From NCBI GenBank assembly GCA_013330915.1, contig DUHK01000027.1, positions 1 through 12,209 on the forward strand: 12,209 nt of DNA, written 5' to 3'. This document shows positions 1 to 6,756 of the stretch, one piece after another. The DNA comes from Methanosphaera sp. Its GTDB lineage: Archaea > Methanobacteriota > Methanobacteria > Methanobacteriales > Methanobacteriaceae. The notes under the pieces are model-generated. The model saw only the letters and a program-made list of their open reading frames with translations. It was not told the origin of the DNA and searched no databases. Each line of letters opens with the position of its first letter. The stretch's first letter is position 1. The translations under genes and the position numbers were made by a program.

Positions 1-273
1 CCTTCTTTATTACTTGGAACTATGATAAGAAGAAATTCAAATTTAATTTCTAAATTTGAATCCACAATCGTTTCAAGATTGGATACTTTAAATGAAACTC
101 AAAAAAGACAATTAGATATAATATTAAATTCTGAGGTTTCAGAAATTCAGGCATTACTTAAAGAAGCCTATGATAAATCAGGTAAAAAACAGTATAAACA
201 ATTATCAGAACCAAAAGCCGCAAAATTCATTGAAAGCAATTTGGCTGAGCTAAAAAAAATAGTTGAAAAATAA
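1..273 (+). CDS. 3' end of an unrecognised protein (partial)
   Basis: The reading frame is open from the first base, reading Pro-Ser-Leu-Leu-Leu-Gly-Thr before the first Met at 22, so this is probably the C-terminal 90 residues of a longer protein rather than an 83-residue gene starting at 22. No ribosome binding site precedes the Met at 22. The visible part is charged, rich in Lys, Glu, Leu and Ser, without cysteines or membrane segments, and looks helical. It ends in a Lys/Glu-rich tail. I do not recognise a family. The stop codon at 271-273 lies inside a hairpin shared with the convergent gene downstream. Confidence is good that it is coding, because acidic and basic residues are balanced as in a soluble protein; its function is unknown. 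Confidence 0.7.
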   Translation, partial: PSLLLGTMIRRNSNLISKFESTIVSRLDTLNETQKRQLDIILNSEVSEIQALLKEAYDKSGKKQYKQLSEPKAAKFIESNLAELKKIVEK

Positions 274-290
274 GATTAAGCATCTTATTT
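268..290. terminator. Bidirectional hairpin terminator between convergent genes
   Basis: A perfect 9-bp inverted repeat, AAATAAGAT (268-276) and ATCTTATTT (282-290), encloses a 5-nt loop. It sits where two convergent genes end. The TAA of the left gene (271-273) is in the left arm, and the complement of the minus-strand stop (289-291) begins in the right arm. A terminator or RNA-end stabilising role is inferred from position and symmetry. Confidence 0.6.
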
Positions 291-834
291 ATTCTATATC
301 TATATTTACAGAATCTTCTGATTTTTCAGGTTCTTCTTCTTTTTCTTCTGTAAATACTTTATTGATTATTATGTAATCTCCGATGCTTGTAATGTCATCT
401 TTTGTAATTTCGTTTTCTTTATTGGCTTTCATAAATGATGAGGATTGTTCGGATATGTTAAATCCTGCGATTTCGAATTTTTCTAAGTCAAGGTCTATGT
501 TACTGACTTTTCCAGCTACGTTTCCTTCTGAATCCAAAGCAGTTTTTCCGATTAATGAATTAACTTTAACATTTTTTCCTTCAGATTCTGGAATTTTGTC
601 TAGTAATTCGTCTTCTAATTCTTCTATTGTATTGGATACTTGAACATAATCTCCTACAGCAAGGATTTTGTCTGAGGTTATTTCGTAATATTTTTTACTA
701 AGTGGATTTCCAATTGAACCGTATACTTTTGCAATGGTAAATGTATTCATATCTAGTTCTATTTCTGCTAATTTTGCAAGGTCTCTTGCTTTTTTATCAA
801 TAATTTTTTTTCCCAGTAAATCTTTAGCGTTCAT
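289..834 (-). CDS. Double PRC-barrel domain protein
   Basis: This 181-residue protein has two copies of the PRC-barrel fold. The first covers about residues 3-68 (start LLGKKIIDKKARDLAKLAEI) and the second about 91-159 (LIGKTALDSEGNVAGKVSNI). Each shows the typical order: a Gly-Lys opening, Asp-x-x-Gly or equivalent turn, a Lys-Val/Ile-Asp strand, and a closing Ile-Gly-Asp-Tyr-Ile strand. A highly acidic tail (160-181, many Glu and Ser) follows. PRC barrels are small beta domains of ribosome maturation factor RimM and photosynthetic reaction-centre H subunits. Stand-alone archaeal versions are common and mostly uncharacterised; one suggested role is protein or RNA binding. There are no cysteines or membrane segments. 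GGAG on the minus strand (845-842) lies 7 nt before the ATG. The gene follows pyrE on the same strand after 64 nt, with a possible TATA element of its own (873-864). Confidence 0.8.
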   Translation of the reverse strand: MNAKDLLGKKIIDKKARDLAKLAEIELDMNTFTIAKVYGSIGNPLSKKYYEITSDKILAVGDYVQVSNTIEELEDELLDKIPESEGKNVKVNSLIGKTALDSEGNVAGKVSNIDLDLEKFEIAGFNISEQSSSFMKANKENEITKDDITSIGDYIIINKVFTEEKEEEPEKSEDSVNIDIE

Positions 835-863
835 ATTTTGTCTCCATTAGTTATTTCTTAAAT

Positions 864-873
864 ACTTTTATAT
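864..873 (-). promoter_or_regulatory. Possible TATA element for the double PRC-barrel gene
   Basis: On the minus strand the sequence reads ATATAAAAGT, close to the archaeal TATA box. It lies about 30-40 nt before the ATG at 834, giving a short leader that still holds the GGAG ribosome binding site. In AT-rich DNA such matches occur by chance, so this is a weak call. Co-transcription from pyrE is also possible. Confidence 0.3.
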
Positions 874-898
874 CGTTGTTAATTATTAATATTTTTCA

Positions 899-1444
899 TT
901 AATTTGAGTTTAAATATTCTTTAAATTCTGTAATTGTAAGTAACGGTGTAAATTTAATATTATTTTCTTCAAATGTTTCTTTTGCTCCTTCTTCTCTGTC
1001 TACTATGACAAATGCTTCGGTTATCTTTCCACCGTTTTCATTGATAACATTTATGGCCTTGAGTAGTGAACCACCAGTGGTTGTCACATCTTCAACAATT
1101 ACCACATTGTCGTTTTCAATGAGTTCCCCTTCTATCTGTTTGCTGGTACCGTAAGATTTTTTTTCTTTTCTTATCATCAGCATAGGTTTTTTTGATATTA
1201 AAGATGTTGCGGTTGCTATTGGTACAGCACCCAAAGCAGGACCTGCTATTTTGTCAATATTTTCTTTTTCTATCTTTTCAGTTATCAAATAAGCTACGGC
1301 TTCAAGTATTTCTGGCATGGTAATTGCCTTTTTCATATCCACATAATAGTCACTTTTTTTACCTGAAGATAATGTGAAATCACCAAATTTTATAACATCG
1401 TTTTCTTTTAATAGTTTTAATAATTTATCTTTATAGTTTACCAA
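899..1444 (-). CDS. pyrE: Orotate phosphoribosyltransferase
   Basis: This enzyme joins orotate to PRPP, giving orotidine 5'-phosphate and pyrophosphate, the fifth step of de novo UMP synthesis in the cytosol. The protein has 181 residues, normal for archaeal stand-alone PyrE without a fused OMP decarboxylase. Family marks are LSSGKKSDYYVDMK (25-38, orotate and PRPP contact), GPALGAVPIA (68-77), IRKEKKSYGT (91-100, catalytic loop lysines) and the PRPP-binding signature VVIVEDVTTTGGS (114-126). The start codon is TTG at 1444, preceded by a GGGGGA element (1456-1451). The next in-frame Met (37) would remove the substrate loop, so TTG is well supported. A small PRC-barrel gene ends 14 nt upstream on the same strand and probably shares the transcript. 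Confidence 0.95.
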   Translation of the reverse strand: MVNYKDKLLKLLKENDVIKFGDFTLSSGKKSDYYVDMKKAITMPEILEAVAYLITEKIEKENIDKIAGPALGAVPIATATSLISKKPMLMIRKEKKSYGTSKQIEGELIENDNVVIVEDVTTTGGSLLKAINVINENGGKITEAFVIVDREEGAKETFEENNIKFTPLLTITEFKEYLNSN

Positions 1445-1458
1445 ATCTATTCCCCCTT

Positions 1459-1719
1459 TTATATGTTGATTATATTATCAAGAGAATCTTTCAAATCCTT
1501 TTTTAACATGATTTTATCCCCAATCCCGTTAATCATTTCAAACGGGATTTTTTCTTCTTCGTTTGTTGACATTAGTTTTTTGCGAGATTCACTTTTTGTG
1601 ATGATTATGGAGTCGAGTATTTTTGAAGAGGGATCTATTTCAATGTCTTTGACTTTTCCAATAACATTTCCAGAACCGTCCACTATTTCCTTTCCTATAA
1701 TATCATTTAACAAACGCAT
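1459..1719 (-). CDS. Small PRC-barrel domain protein
   Basis: This 86-residue protein is one PRC-barrel domain: MRLLNDIIGKEIVDGSGN opens it, followed by VIGKVKDIEID, and it ends with INGIGDKIMLKK and a short charged tail. The role of such archaeal single-domain proteins is not established. I place the start at ATG 1719. An upstream in-frame GTG (1728) is available, but it forms part of the GAAGTGAT ribosome binding site, so translation more likely begins at the ATG, which also matches the usual family N-terminus. The gene precedes pyrE by 14 nt, so the two are likely co-transcribed. A clear TATA element lies upstream at 1764-1757 on the minus strand. Confidence 0.8.
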   Translation of the reverse strand: MRLLNDIIGKEIVDGSGNVIGKVKDIEIDPSSKILDSIIITKSESRKKLMSTNEEEKIPFEMINGIGDKIMLKKDLKDSLDNIINI

Positions 1720-1756
1720 ATTAATCACTTCATATAATAATTCTAATAGAAAATAA

Positions 1757-1764
1757 TATATAAA
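1757..1764 (-). promoter_or_regulatory. TATA box of the PRC-barrel-pyrE unit
   Basis: The minus strand reads AAATTTATATATTAT across this spot, with TTTATATA at 1764-1757, a close match to the archaeal consensus TTTATATA. Transcription would start about 25 nt downstream, near 1735-1738, leaving a leader just long enough for the GTGAT ribosome binding site before the ATG at 1719. It lies in the region divergent from nob1. Confidence 0.55.
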
Positions 1765-1772
1765 TTTATTTT

Positions 1773-1784
1773 AAATTATATGTT
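1773..1784 (+). promoter_or_regulatory. Possible TATA element of the nob1 unit
   Basis: The plus strand reads AAATTATATGTT here. A start about 25 nt downstream, near 1803, would leave a leader of roughly 28 nt holding the GAAGGA ribosome binding site (1815-1820) before the ATG at 1831. Another AT-rich match at 1794-1805 lies too close to the gene. Weak call because the whole region is AT-rich. Confidence 0.3.
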
Positions 1785-1830
1785 ATCCACAACAAATATA
1801 ATATTATCAACATAGAAGGATTTAGAAAAA

Positions 1831-2340
1831 ATGAAAGTATATATATTGGATGCTTCCGGGTTAATTAATGGTTTTTATTCGAAAGATTCATTAAATTTAA
1901 TGACCTCTTCAACAGTTAATGAAATCAAGGATATTAATACTGAAATCCTCTTGGACAATTGCATCAGGGATGGGTTAATAAAAATTGAAGATGTTGATTA
2001 TTCCACGGATGATGAAATAAAAAAGGTTTTATTGGATAGTGGTGATTTCACAAGATTATCCCAAACAGATAAGGATATTGTTGCACTGGCACTAAAACAT
2101 AAACGTGATGGTGATGAAGTTATAACTGTAACGGATGATTATTCCATGCAAAACACTTTAAAACTACTGAATTTAAGGTTCAAATCTGTACGAACAAAGG
2201 GAATTAAAAATACGATTCAATGGAAAAAAGTATGCAAGGGCTGCAGAAAGGAATATCCTGCCGACACGACTTTGGAAGAATGTGATATTTGTGGTTCTCC
2301 AATCATCAGAAAACGTATGAATGCACATAGTAATTATTAG
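1831..2340 (+). CDS. nob1: rRNA maturation endonuclease Nob1 (PIN domain and zinc ribbon)
   Basis: Nob1 is the endoribonuclease that trims the 3' end of pre-16S rRNA during small-subunit maturation in archaea and eukaryotes. The 169-residue protein has an N-terminal PIN domain with the expected acidic residues: D7 in ILDASGLI, E31 in STVNEI, D80 and D82 in QTDKDIVALAL, and D102 and D103 in TVTDDYSMQN. A C-terminal zinc ribbon follows with Cys pairs C135-x-x-C138 and C151-x-x-C154. This combination and length fit archaeal Nob1 and separate it from VapC toxins, which lack the zinc ribbon and pair with an antitoxin gene. GAAGGA (1815-1820) precedes the ATG by 10 nt. The DUF2117 gene starts 11 nt after the stop, suggesting one transcript. 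Confidence 0.9.
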   Translation: MKVYILDASGLINGFYSKDSLNLMTSSTVNEIKDINTEILLDNCIRDGLIKIEDVDYSTDDEIKKVLLDSGDFTRLSQTDKDIVALALKHKRDGDEVITVTDDYSMQNTLKLLNLRFKSVRTKGIKNTIQWKKVCKGCRKEYPADTTLEECDICGSPIIRKRMNAHSNY

Positions 2341-2351
2341 CGGGTCATATT

Positions 2352-3479
2352 ATGAAATCATTGAAAATAGGTGTTATAGTGCACGGTCCAAGAATCATTG
2401 ATTCGGGGTGTGCTGAGAAAATAATCAGCATTTTAAAAGAGTATGGTGAAGTGACTTGTAGACTTGGTGGAACAATGGGTAGAACAGCAGTTATTGATGC
2501 CTGTTTGGAAAATTTAATAAACATTGAGGATAAGTTACTGCCAAGTCAGTCCATCAAATTATTGTCAAAGGACAATGACGTACTTTTTCTATTGAACTAT
2601 GGGAAATCCAATGTAACGGGACACACCTTTGGTTATAAGGTTTTAAACAACGCAGGTAAGGATATAAATTTAATCCAGATTGAACGACCCTCTGAAGATG
2701 ACGGGGTTATAATTCAATGGAATGATTTTGACAATAATGACCTGTTGAATATTATGTCTGAAAGATTGTCATTGAAAATCATTTCCTCAGATGAGGCTAC
2801 CGATCTTGTGAGGAGTTTAACAGGTTTTGACACTCGGGGCAATGTTGTCAAACGTAAGGTTGCCGGAGTTTCCCCCGGTGAAAACATTATGATGAATGGT
2901 ATTATAATAGGTAAGGTTACAGATGAGAATCTAACAATCATATCAGAGAACAACAACATTACCAAGATGATAGGTGGACAAATAAAAGAACACGGGATTG
3001 AAAAGTTAGGTTCTGTTGATTTAACCAGGGCAATAATTAAAACAGGACTCTTAAGAACCACCAAAAACATCAAACCAAGATCAATCAAACATCGTCCAAA
3101 CAAGGAATTGATTGCAGTATTCTTGAATCATGCTGCGGAAGATATCTATAAATATAATACTGCGGATGTTCTGGTTTCGATAGGTGATGACACAACCCTT
3201 TTATCCTCTGATATATTATACAGATTTAACATTCCAATAATAGGCATTACTGATGGTGATTTGGATAAAGTAGTGTTAAAAGGATTCAAATTGGATGAAT
3301 CACTCATAATTCAACTTCAATCAGGATATGATGATATTATCGGTAATTTGATACATGAAAAAATATTTAAAAACGAAGAATCAATGAAAATAGAAAGTAT
3401 TGAACAAGTTAAGGAACAGATACTTGAAGTGGTGGATAATTCAGGATTAAAATATAAAATCGTGGATAAACAATTATAA
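2352..3479 (+). CDS. DUF2117 family protein of methanogens
   Basis: This 375-residue protein resembles the DUF2117 family, known from methanogenic archaea and without a proven function. The N-terminal part has IGVIVHGPRIIDSGCA (6-21), RLGGTMGRTAVIDA (37-50), FLLNYGKSNVTGHTFG (79-94) and LIQIERPSEDDGVI (107-120). These glycine-rich loops look like a nucleotide- or phosphate-binding fold. A middle segment (about 167-225) reads AGVSPGENIMMNGIIIGKVT, and a third (about 253-305) contains ADVLVSIGDDTT and PIIGITDGDLDKVV, an alternating beta-alpha pattern. There are no membrane segments and only four cysteines (20, 36, 51 and none conserved in a pair). It follows nob1 by 11 nt; the ribosome binding site is weak (GGGT at 2342-2345). 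The family call is from memory of its motifs. Its place beside mmp2 fits a methanogen-specific role, which is inference. Confidence 0.75.
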   Translation: MKSLKIGVIVHGPRIIDSGCAEKIISILKEYGEVTCRLGGTMGRTAVIDACLENLINIEDKLLPSQSIKLLSKDNDVLFLLNYGKSNVTGHTFGYKVLNNAGKDINLIQIERPSEDDGVIIQWNDFDNNDLLNIMSERLSLKIISSDEATDLVRSLTGFDTRGNVVKRKVAGVSPGENIMMNGIIIGKVTDENLTIISENNNITKMIGGQIKEHGIEKLGSVDLTRAIIKTGLLRTTKNIKPRSIKHRPNKELIAVFLNHAAEDIYKYNTADVLVSIGDDTTLLSSDILYRFNIPIIGITDGDLDKVVLKGFKLDESLIIQLQSGYDDIIGNLIHEKIFKNEESMKIESIEQVKEQILEVVDNSGLKYKIVDKQL

Positions 3480-3539
3480 TAAGTTACTTTAAGAAATATT
3501 ATAATATTATATTAATTCATTTTTTAGGAAGGAATTTTT

Positions 3540-4523
3540 TTGGATTTTAATGAAATTATAGATTCAATAAGAACTTTTAAAGGAGTAACTCGTAAAAGGT
3601 CTATTGCAGATGTCAGAGAAAAACTTAAGGATACATACAACATCTCAGGAAATGTTCATTTAGCATTCGGTGACGATGCCGCAGCAATTGATATTGGCAA
3701 TGATTTGTTAATGTTAATGGCTACTGACGGTATATGGGGATCCCTGATGGATATTAATCCATGGTGGTCAGGTTATTGTTCAGTGTTGGTGAACGTAAAT
3801 GATATAGCCGCCATGGGTGGAATTCCAATGGGAATGACCAACGTTTTGTCATCTTCAAATAATGAAATTACAGAACAGATAATGGACGGAATTAATGAAG
3901 GTGTCAAAAAATTCGGAGTTCCAATGGTTGGGGGACATACTCATCCAGATACGCCTTATGAAGCATTGGATGTTGCAATAAGTGGTATTGTGGGAAAAGA
4001 TGACATTCTGCCAAGTTGCGGTGCAAAAGTAGATGACAATGTAATTGTGGCAATTGATTTGGATGGTAGCGTCTATCCGGGTACGGAAATAAACTGGGAT
4101 ACAACCAGTGACAAATCACCAAAATATGTTCAGGATCAGATAAAAATAATGAATACCATAGCTAAAAAGCATTTGGTTCATTCATGTAAGGACATAAGTA
4201 ATCCCGGTATTGTCGGAACACTGGGTATGTTACTTGAAGCATCAAATAGTGGTGCTCACATTGAATTAGAATCCATTCCAAAACCTGAATCCATGGACTG
4301 GATAAGCTGGTTAAAAATGTATCCTGGAAGTGCATTTGTTTTAACAGCTTCTGATGAAAATACGGATGAATTAATTAGTATGTTAAATAAGGAACATATA
4401 AATGCCAATTGCATTGGAAAAGTGACTGACAATCATCAGCTATCCATGTCATACAAAAATGATAAAAAAACAGTATTTGATTTCAATTCAGAAATAATCA
4501 TGGGTTTTTCTGAGGATAAATAA
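3540..4523 (+). CDS. mmp2: Methanogenesis marker protein 2 (AIR synthase-like)
   Basis: This 327-residue protein belongs to the PurM/HypE/SelD/ThiL superfamily of ATP-using enzymes, in the branch confined to methanogens. The ATP and metal region shows LAFGDDAAAID (41-51) and ATDGIWGSLMD (61-71). The dimer region shows NVNDIAAMGGIPMGMTNVL (85-103), followed by GGHTHPD (131-137) and KDISNPGIVGTLGMLLEASN (217-236), which match the superfamily order. The substrate is unknown; an acyl-phosphate or phosphoryl-transfer reaction is expected from the fold. Translation starts at TTG (3540), preceded by a strong AGGAAGGA site (3526-3533) with 6-nt spacing. The next in-frame Met is about 58 residues in, past the ATP motif, so TTG is required. 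AT-rich TATA-like sequence lies at 3494-3512. A T-rich terminator follows the stop, so it may be transcribed separately from mmp3. Confidence 0.88.
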   Translation: MDFNEIIDSIRTFKGVTRKRSIADVREKLKDTYNISGNVHLAFGDDAAAIDIGNDLLMLMATDGIWGSLMDINPWWSGYCSVLVNVNDIAAMGGIPMGMTNVLSSSNNEITEQIMDGINEGVKKFGVPMVGGHTHPDTPYEALDVAISGIVGKDDILPSCGAKVDDNVIVAIDLDGSVYPGTEINWDTTSDKSPKYVQDQIKIMNTIAKKHLVHSCKDISNPGIVGTLGMLLEASNSGAHIELESIPKPESMDWISWLKMYPGSAFVLTASDENTDELISMLNKEHINANCIGKVTDNHQLSMSYKNDKKTVFDFNSEIIMGFSEDK

Positions 4524-4541
4524 TAATTTGATATGACCTCC

Positions 4542-4560
4542 TTTTTTTAAATCTTTTTTT
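4542..4560 (+). terminator. T-rich transcription terminator after mmp2
   Basis: Two runs of seven T (4542-4548 and 4554-4560) separated by AAATC follow the mmp2 stop by about 20 nt. Oligo-T tracts on the coding strand are the usual intrinsic termination signal in archaea. No stable hairpin precedes them. Confidence 0.5.
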
Positions 4561-4610
4561 AATATTTGCTATAACTATTTTAATTTTAAATCTATTAATA
4601 CTATTAAAAT

Positions 4611-4620
4611 CATAAATAAA
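4611..4620 (+). promoter_or_regulatory. Possible TATA element of the mmp3-nifB block
   Basis: CATAAATAAA lies in the 179-nt gap between mmp2 and mmp3. A start about 25 nt downstream, near 4640-4645, would give a leader of about 60 nt that contains the hairpin at 4657-4686. The surrounding DNA is very AT-rich, so other matches are possible. Confidence 0.3.
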
Positions 4621-4625
4621 AGTTA

Positions 4626-4648
4626 TAGAAATACTTCATAAATTTCTA
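4626..4648. repeat. 7-bp inverted repeat upstream of mmp3
   Basis: TAGAAAT (4626-4632) and ATTTCTA (4642-4648) are perfect inverted copies with a 9-nt spacer. The repeat sits just downstream of the possible TATA element, where an operator or the transcription start would be. A regulator site is possible but the sequence is AT-rich and the match could be chance. Confidence 0.35.
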
Positions 4649-4656
4649 AAAAAATA

Positions 4657-4686
4657 AGAAGCAATTACATTAAATAAGTTGCTTCT
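4657..4686 (+). promoter_or_regulatory. Leader hairpin directly upstream of the mmp3 ribosome binding site
   Basis: AGAAGCAATT (4657-4666) pairs with AGTTGCTTCT (4677-4686): 10 bp with one G-U wobble, closing a 10-nt loop. The GC content of the arms exceeds that of the surrounding leader. The hairpin ends 5 nt before GAGG (4692-4695), the mmp3 ribosome binding site. It may be an RNA element controlling translation or stability, or a palindromic operator; the sequence alone does not decide. Confidence 0.45.
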
Positions 4687-4702
4687 AGATTGAGGCGAAA
4701 AA

Positions 4703-6235
4703 ATGCAAGTTAAAGTCAATGATGTTGAAATGGATGTTGATGCTGGTTCAACTGTTGAAGATGTTATTAAACTGTCTAATGCACCTTACATTGAAGGTTC
4801 TGCTATTGCCTTAATTGAAGGTAGACAAGAATTGGAAAGTCATGTTAACAAATATAAAATCACGACTACCCAAGGAAGTATAATTATTGAATTGGTTGAA
4901 GATGCCGAAATATTAACCGATTTCTGGAAGAATAATTATAAGGAGTTTATCGGTACAGCCATTAGATGGACGACATCACATGAAGTAGCTATGGGATCTA
5001 TTGTATCAAATCTGGAACCTACAGAGGAGGAGTATTTATACAATAGGTGGGATGTAATAATCAGTTTATCTGGTTTTTCAAACGAAGCTACACACATCAT
5101 TTTTTCCAAAGCTAAACATAAAGCTGTTTATGGTGTGCCTGATCATAACAAAGGTGTTTTAGCTACAGTAGTTGGTGGAAAAAGAAACATTTCCAAATTA
5201 AAAAATACTGATGAAGTCATCAATATAGAACCAATTATTGAAAGGAAAAGTGTTATAAACAGTGCTTCAGTAACAGATTTCTCCACACAACTCAAAGAAG
5301 GAAATGAATTATACACTTACATTGAAGTTGAAGCAAACCCTGAAGCTCCAATGTCATTTGAACATTTCCTGAAAATTATTGAACATGGAACTTTCAAGGT
5401 TGACTATGAATCTGAAACTTTCATAGGAAACAATCATTTAAAAGGATTGGAGAAGGATTCCGAAATAATAGAAAAGAGAAAACGTGGTGCAGTAACATTA
5501 CGAAATCAGGGTAATGGAGTAGGTAGAGTATACATATACCGTGAAGATAGGGTTTCAGTTCCTACACATAACATTATAGGTTATGTAACCAAGGGTATAC
5601 AAGTGTTGGATATTGTAAATCAAGATGAAAAAGTTACCGTCTTGACAAATCCTCAAAAAATATCTACAGTTGCACTTACACAAAAAGAAGCTGATGAATA
5701 TTTAAGTAATTTAGGTATTGAACACGAAAGAGACGGTGTAACTGATGATGATGCTGTCATAGTTGCTCAAGAACCAAATTATACATTACAAATTAGCAAA
5801 TCAAATGCCATTAAAACATTGGGTGTTCCACCTCAGGAATTTGTTGAAATAGAATTATATGAGGACGAAAGTCCAAGTTCGGTATGGTACTTTAGAAAAA
5901 TCACCGGATTGTTGGATGGTGATGTAGGACACTTAAGAGTAGATATGGCCATTAAAGAAATGGATATTTTAATGTTCAATGCGGTTAAAAAGGAAGCAAA
6001 AGGTTTGATTCCTGAAAAAACACCTAAAGATGTGGTTCATGCATGGGATATCTGTATAAGTAACATGGCATGTAAACACATAGGAAATATAGGTATTAGG
6101 TTTGTTGATAACAAAGAATTTGGACCTACAGGAGAAGCATTCGGCAGTACCAATATTATTGGTAAGGTTGTAAGTGGGTTTGATAATCTAAAAGCATTTA
6201 AAGAAGGAGATACAGTCTATGTCAAAGAAAAATGA
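4703..6235 (+). CDS. mmp3: Methanogenesis marker protein 3 (UPF0288), MCR activation complex subunit
   Basis: Mmp3 co-purifies with the ATP-dependent complex that reductively activates methyl-coenzyme M reductase (component A3a, with McrC, Mmp7 and Mmp17). The 510-residue length fits the family (about 500). The N-terminal 68 residues (MQVKVNDVEMDVDAGSTVED onward) look like a ubiquitin or MoaD-like beta-grasp domain. Later regions (about 270-320, RKRGAVTLRNQGNGVGRVYI and HNIIGYVTKGIQVLDIV; and about 460-505, GPTGEAFGSTNIIGKVVSGF) carry cyclophilin-like motifs, the basis of its peptidyl-prolyl isomerase-like annotation. Isomerase activity is unproven. There are only two cysteines, C451 and C457 in CISNMAC, possible metal or cluster ligands. 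GAGG lies 7 nt before the ATG. It leads the mmp block and overlaps mmp6 by 17 nt. Confidence 0.92.
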   Translation: MQVKVNDVEMDVDAGSTVEDVIKLSNAPYIEGSAIALIEGRQELESHVNKYKITTTQGSIIIELVEDAEILTDFWKNNYKEFIGTAIRWTTSHEVAMGSIVSNLEPTEEEYLYNRWDVIISLSGFSNEATHIIFSKAKHKAVYGVPDHNKGVLATVVGGKRNISKLKNTDEVINIEPIIERKSVINSASVTDFSTQLKEGNELYTYIEVEANPEAPMSFEHFLKIIEHGTFKVDYESETFIGNNHLKGLEKDSEIIEKRKRGAVTLRNQGNGVGRVYIYREDRVSVPTHNIIGYVTKGIQVLDIVNQDEKVTVLTNPQKISTVALTQKEADEYLSNLGIEHERDGVTDDDAVIVAQEPNYTLQISKSNAIKTLGVPPQEFVEIELYEDESPSSVWYFRKITGLLDGDVGHLRVDMAIKEMDILMFNAVKKEAKGLIPEKTPKDVVHAWDICISNMACKHIGNIGIRFVDNKEFGPTGEAFGSTNIIGKVVSGFDNLKAFKEGDTVYVKEK

Positions 6236-6716
6236 GGACATTGATACTGAATTTTGTCATATTCCTATGGGTGATGGTACTTATAGGGATTCAGACCAAA
6301 AAAATAAGATTACCCGTATGGTAATTTTAGGTCCTGGTTGTTCAGTAAGTTCAAAAGAATTATTTAATTTCTTACATTTACTGGAATTGCCAATTAACAT
6401 TCGTTTAACATGTTATGGGGCAAATTTAAACGGTGAACCTGATTGCGTAATGCAAGCTGTTGAACGTGTAAGGGAACTGGATCCAACCCATATTTTCATT
6501 AAATTTAGAGGTTTTCCACCTGGAGACCCTAGAAGATGTCGTGCAAAAAGGGGTGGAGCAAGGGAAGGATTTCATCAAATTGAAGCAGAATATAAACTAT
6601 TGCCTGATGTCAGTTATGCTTTAGAACATCCAAAACACGTAGATTTAACACCTCCTAAGAAAATTCCATTAGATGAATTTACAGAAATTGTAAAAGAAAT
6701 CGAAGCTAAAAAATAG
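6219..6716 (+). CDS. mmp6: Methanogenesis marker protein 6
   Basis: This is a small methanogen-specific protein of unknown biochemical role, 165 residues here. The core begins near residue 31 with TRMVILGPGCSVSS; C41 is followed by LTCYGANLNGEPDCVMQ (63-79, C65 and C76) and a very basic segment, KFRGFPPGDPRRCRAKRGGA (95-114, C107). Five cysteines (13, 41, 65, 76, 107) in a small protein suggest metal or cluster contact. The N-terminal 30 residues (MSKKNEDIDTEFCHIPMGDG onward) are hydrophilic and may be an extension beyond the family core. The ATG at 6219 lies inside mmp3 and has a strong AAGGAG site (6204-6209) at 9-nt spacing, so this start and the 17-nt overlap are well supported; the overlap suggests coupled translation. 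Confidence 0.85.
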   Translation: MSKKNEDIDTEFCHIPMGDGTYRDSDQKNKITRMVILGPGCSVSSKELFNFLHLLELPINIRLTCYGANLNGEPDCVMQAVERVRELDPTHIFIKFRGFPPGDPRRCRAKRGGAREGFHQIEAEYKLLPDVSYALEHPKHVDLTPPKKIPLDEFTEIVKEIEAKK

Positions 6717-6756
6717 TCTTTTAACAGGTAAAAAAATAATAAAACGAGGTTATATT

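Noticed and set aside
1831..2340. VapC-type PIN-domain toxin
   Set aside because: A C-terminal zinc ribbon with two CxxC pairs and the lack of a small antitoxin gene upstream fit Nob1 instead.
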